Shown: piece after piece, positions 30,306 through 30,634 of the stretch | Layout of the letters: the number at the start of each line of letters is the position of its first letter | Numbering within the stretch: position 1 is the first letter of the stretch | From: Ruminococcaceae bacterium UBA1236 | GTDB taxonomy: Bacteria; Bacillota; Clostridia; Oscillospirales; Acutalibacteraceae | Length of the DNA: 30,634 nucleotides | Assembly (NCBI GenBank): GCA_002309055.1 | Contig: DBWO01000050.1 | Span: 877 to 31,510, forward strand | Direction: 5' to 3' | The notes under the pieces: generated by a model | Database searches by the model: none | Seen by the model: the letters and a program-made list of their open reading frames with translations, nothing else | What the model was told of the DNA's origin: nothing | Translations under genes and position numbers: made by a program

Positions 30306-30634
30306 TTAACCCTTGATTGCCGCCTGCGCAGCTGCAAGACGGGCGATGGGAACTCTGAAGGGTGAGCAGGAAACGTAGTCAAGGCCGATGCTGTGGCAGA
30401 ACTCAACCGATGAGGGATCGCCGCCGTGCTCGCCGCAGATACCGCAATGAAGGTTGGGATTTACGGGTTTGCCGAGTGCGATAGCCATCTCCATGAGCTT
30501 GCCTACGCCGTTCTGGTCAAGCTTCGCGAACGGATCGTTCTCGAAAATCTTGGTGTCATAGTAAGCGCTGAGGAACTTGCCCGCGTCGTCACGGCTGAAG
30601 CCGAACGCCATCTGGGTAAGGTCGTTGGTGCCGA
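30306..30634 (-). CDS. ppdK: Pyruvate phosphate dikinase, C-terminal fragment (cut by window edge)
   Basis: The last 108 residues of pyruvate phosphate dikinase are visible. This enzyme interconverts pyruvate, ATP and phosphate with phosphoenolpyruvate, AMP and pyrophosphate, and in anaerobes often serves glycolysis. The fragment contains GTNDLTQMAFGFSRDDAGKF and the PEP/pyruvate-site motif CGICGEHGGDPSSVEF with its catalytic Cys, and it ends SCSPFRVPIARLAAAQAAIKG. The frame is open to the right edge, so the other roughly 770 residues lie outside. It precedes the capsule genes on the same strand with a 114-base gap. The supply of PEP to a pyruvyl-transferase-family enzyme in the cluster may be coincidental. 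Confidence 0.98.
   Translation of the reverse strand, partial: GTNDLTQMAFGFSRDDAGKFLSAYYDTKIFENDPFAKLDQNGVGKLMEMAIALGKPVNPNLHCGICGEHGGDPSSVEFCHSIGLDYVSCSPFRVPIARLAAAQAAIKG

Overview
The window looks like a stretch of chromosome from an anaerobic Gram-positive Firmicute, most likely class Clostridia and possibly the Oscillospiraceae/Ruminococcaceae side. This is inferred from the gene order rpmG-secE-nusG-rplK-rplA, the [FeFe]-hydrogenase maturases HydE and HydG, pyruvate phosphate dikinase, a class B sortase with a matching surface protein, an LCP-family wall ligase, and a CpsB/C/D phosphoregulatory module. Every gene I can support lies on the minus strand, so transcription runs from high to low coordinates. 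No rRNA, tRNA, insertion sequence, phage gene or CRISPR array was seen. No gene-free stretch exceeds 300 bases; the longest (about 200 bases, at 2232-2430, 6301-6507 and 25093-25310) hold promoters, structured leaders and terminators.

Layout in transcription order. (1) 30306-30634 is the C-terminal end of ppdK. (2) 27133-30191 is a capsule regulatory module: CpsC/Wzz-like chain-length protein, CpsD tyrosine kinase, CpsB PHP phosphatase and a class B sortase. (3) 25311-27033 holds a secreted SPATG-anchored protein and an LCP ligase, with their own promoter and an intrinsic terminator. (4) 6508-25092 is a 17-gene surface-polysaccharide cluster with its own promoter. It encodes an initiating sugar-phosphate transferase, two GT2 proteins (one fused to a beta-propeller), a Wzy-like polymerase, a sulfotransferase, LicD, a cytidylyltransferase-aldolase fusion, an acyltransferase, a 2-hydroxyacid dehydrogenase, a pyruvyl-transferase-family protein, an ATP-grasp ligase, a Wzx flippase, a UDP-glucuronate 4-epimerase, a galacturonokinase-like GHMP kinase and a sugar-1-phosphate nucleotidyltransferase. 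(5) 3534-6300 is a hydrogenase-maturation operon (TM1266-like regulator, hydE, hydG) behind a promoter and a leader that ends in an intrinsic terminator. (6) 2431-3465 is a DUF4474-type secreted protein with its own promoter. (7) 1-2231 is rpmG-secE-nusG-rplK-rplA, with a structured leader before rpmG and another before rplK.

How the genes may work together. The polysaccharide cluster encodes a complete Wzx/Wzy-type pathway: lipid-linked initiation, glycosyl transfer, flipping, polymerisation, length control and LCP-mediated attachment to the wall. Its unusual content is decoration. A fused cytidylyltransferase-aldolase overlaps licD, and a 2-hydroxyacid dehydrogenase lies just downstream. 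This suggests a CDP-activated, aldol-derived acid or polyol phosphate that LicD transfers to the glycan. Sulfate, acyl, pyruvyl-like and ATP-grasp-ligated groups are also possible. The last three genes of the cluster look like a supply line for UDP-galacturonate.

The strongest leads for something new are the cytidylyltransferase-aldolase/LicD route, the possible riboswitch-like leader of the hydrogenase-maturation operon (its antiterminator pairing is visible in the sequence), and a compact pseudoknot-capable leader before rpmG.
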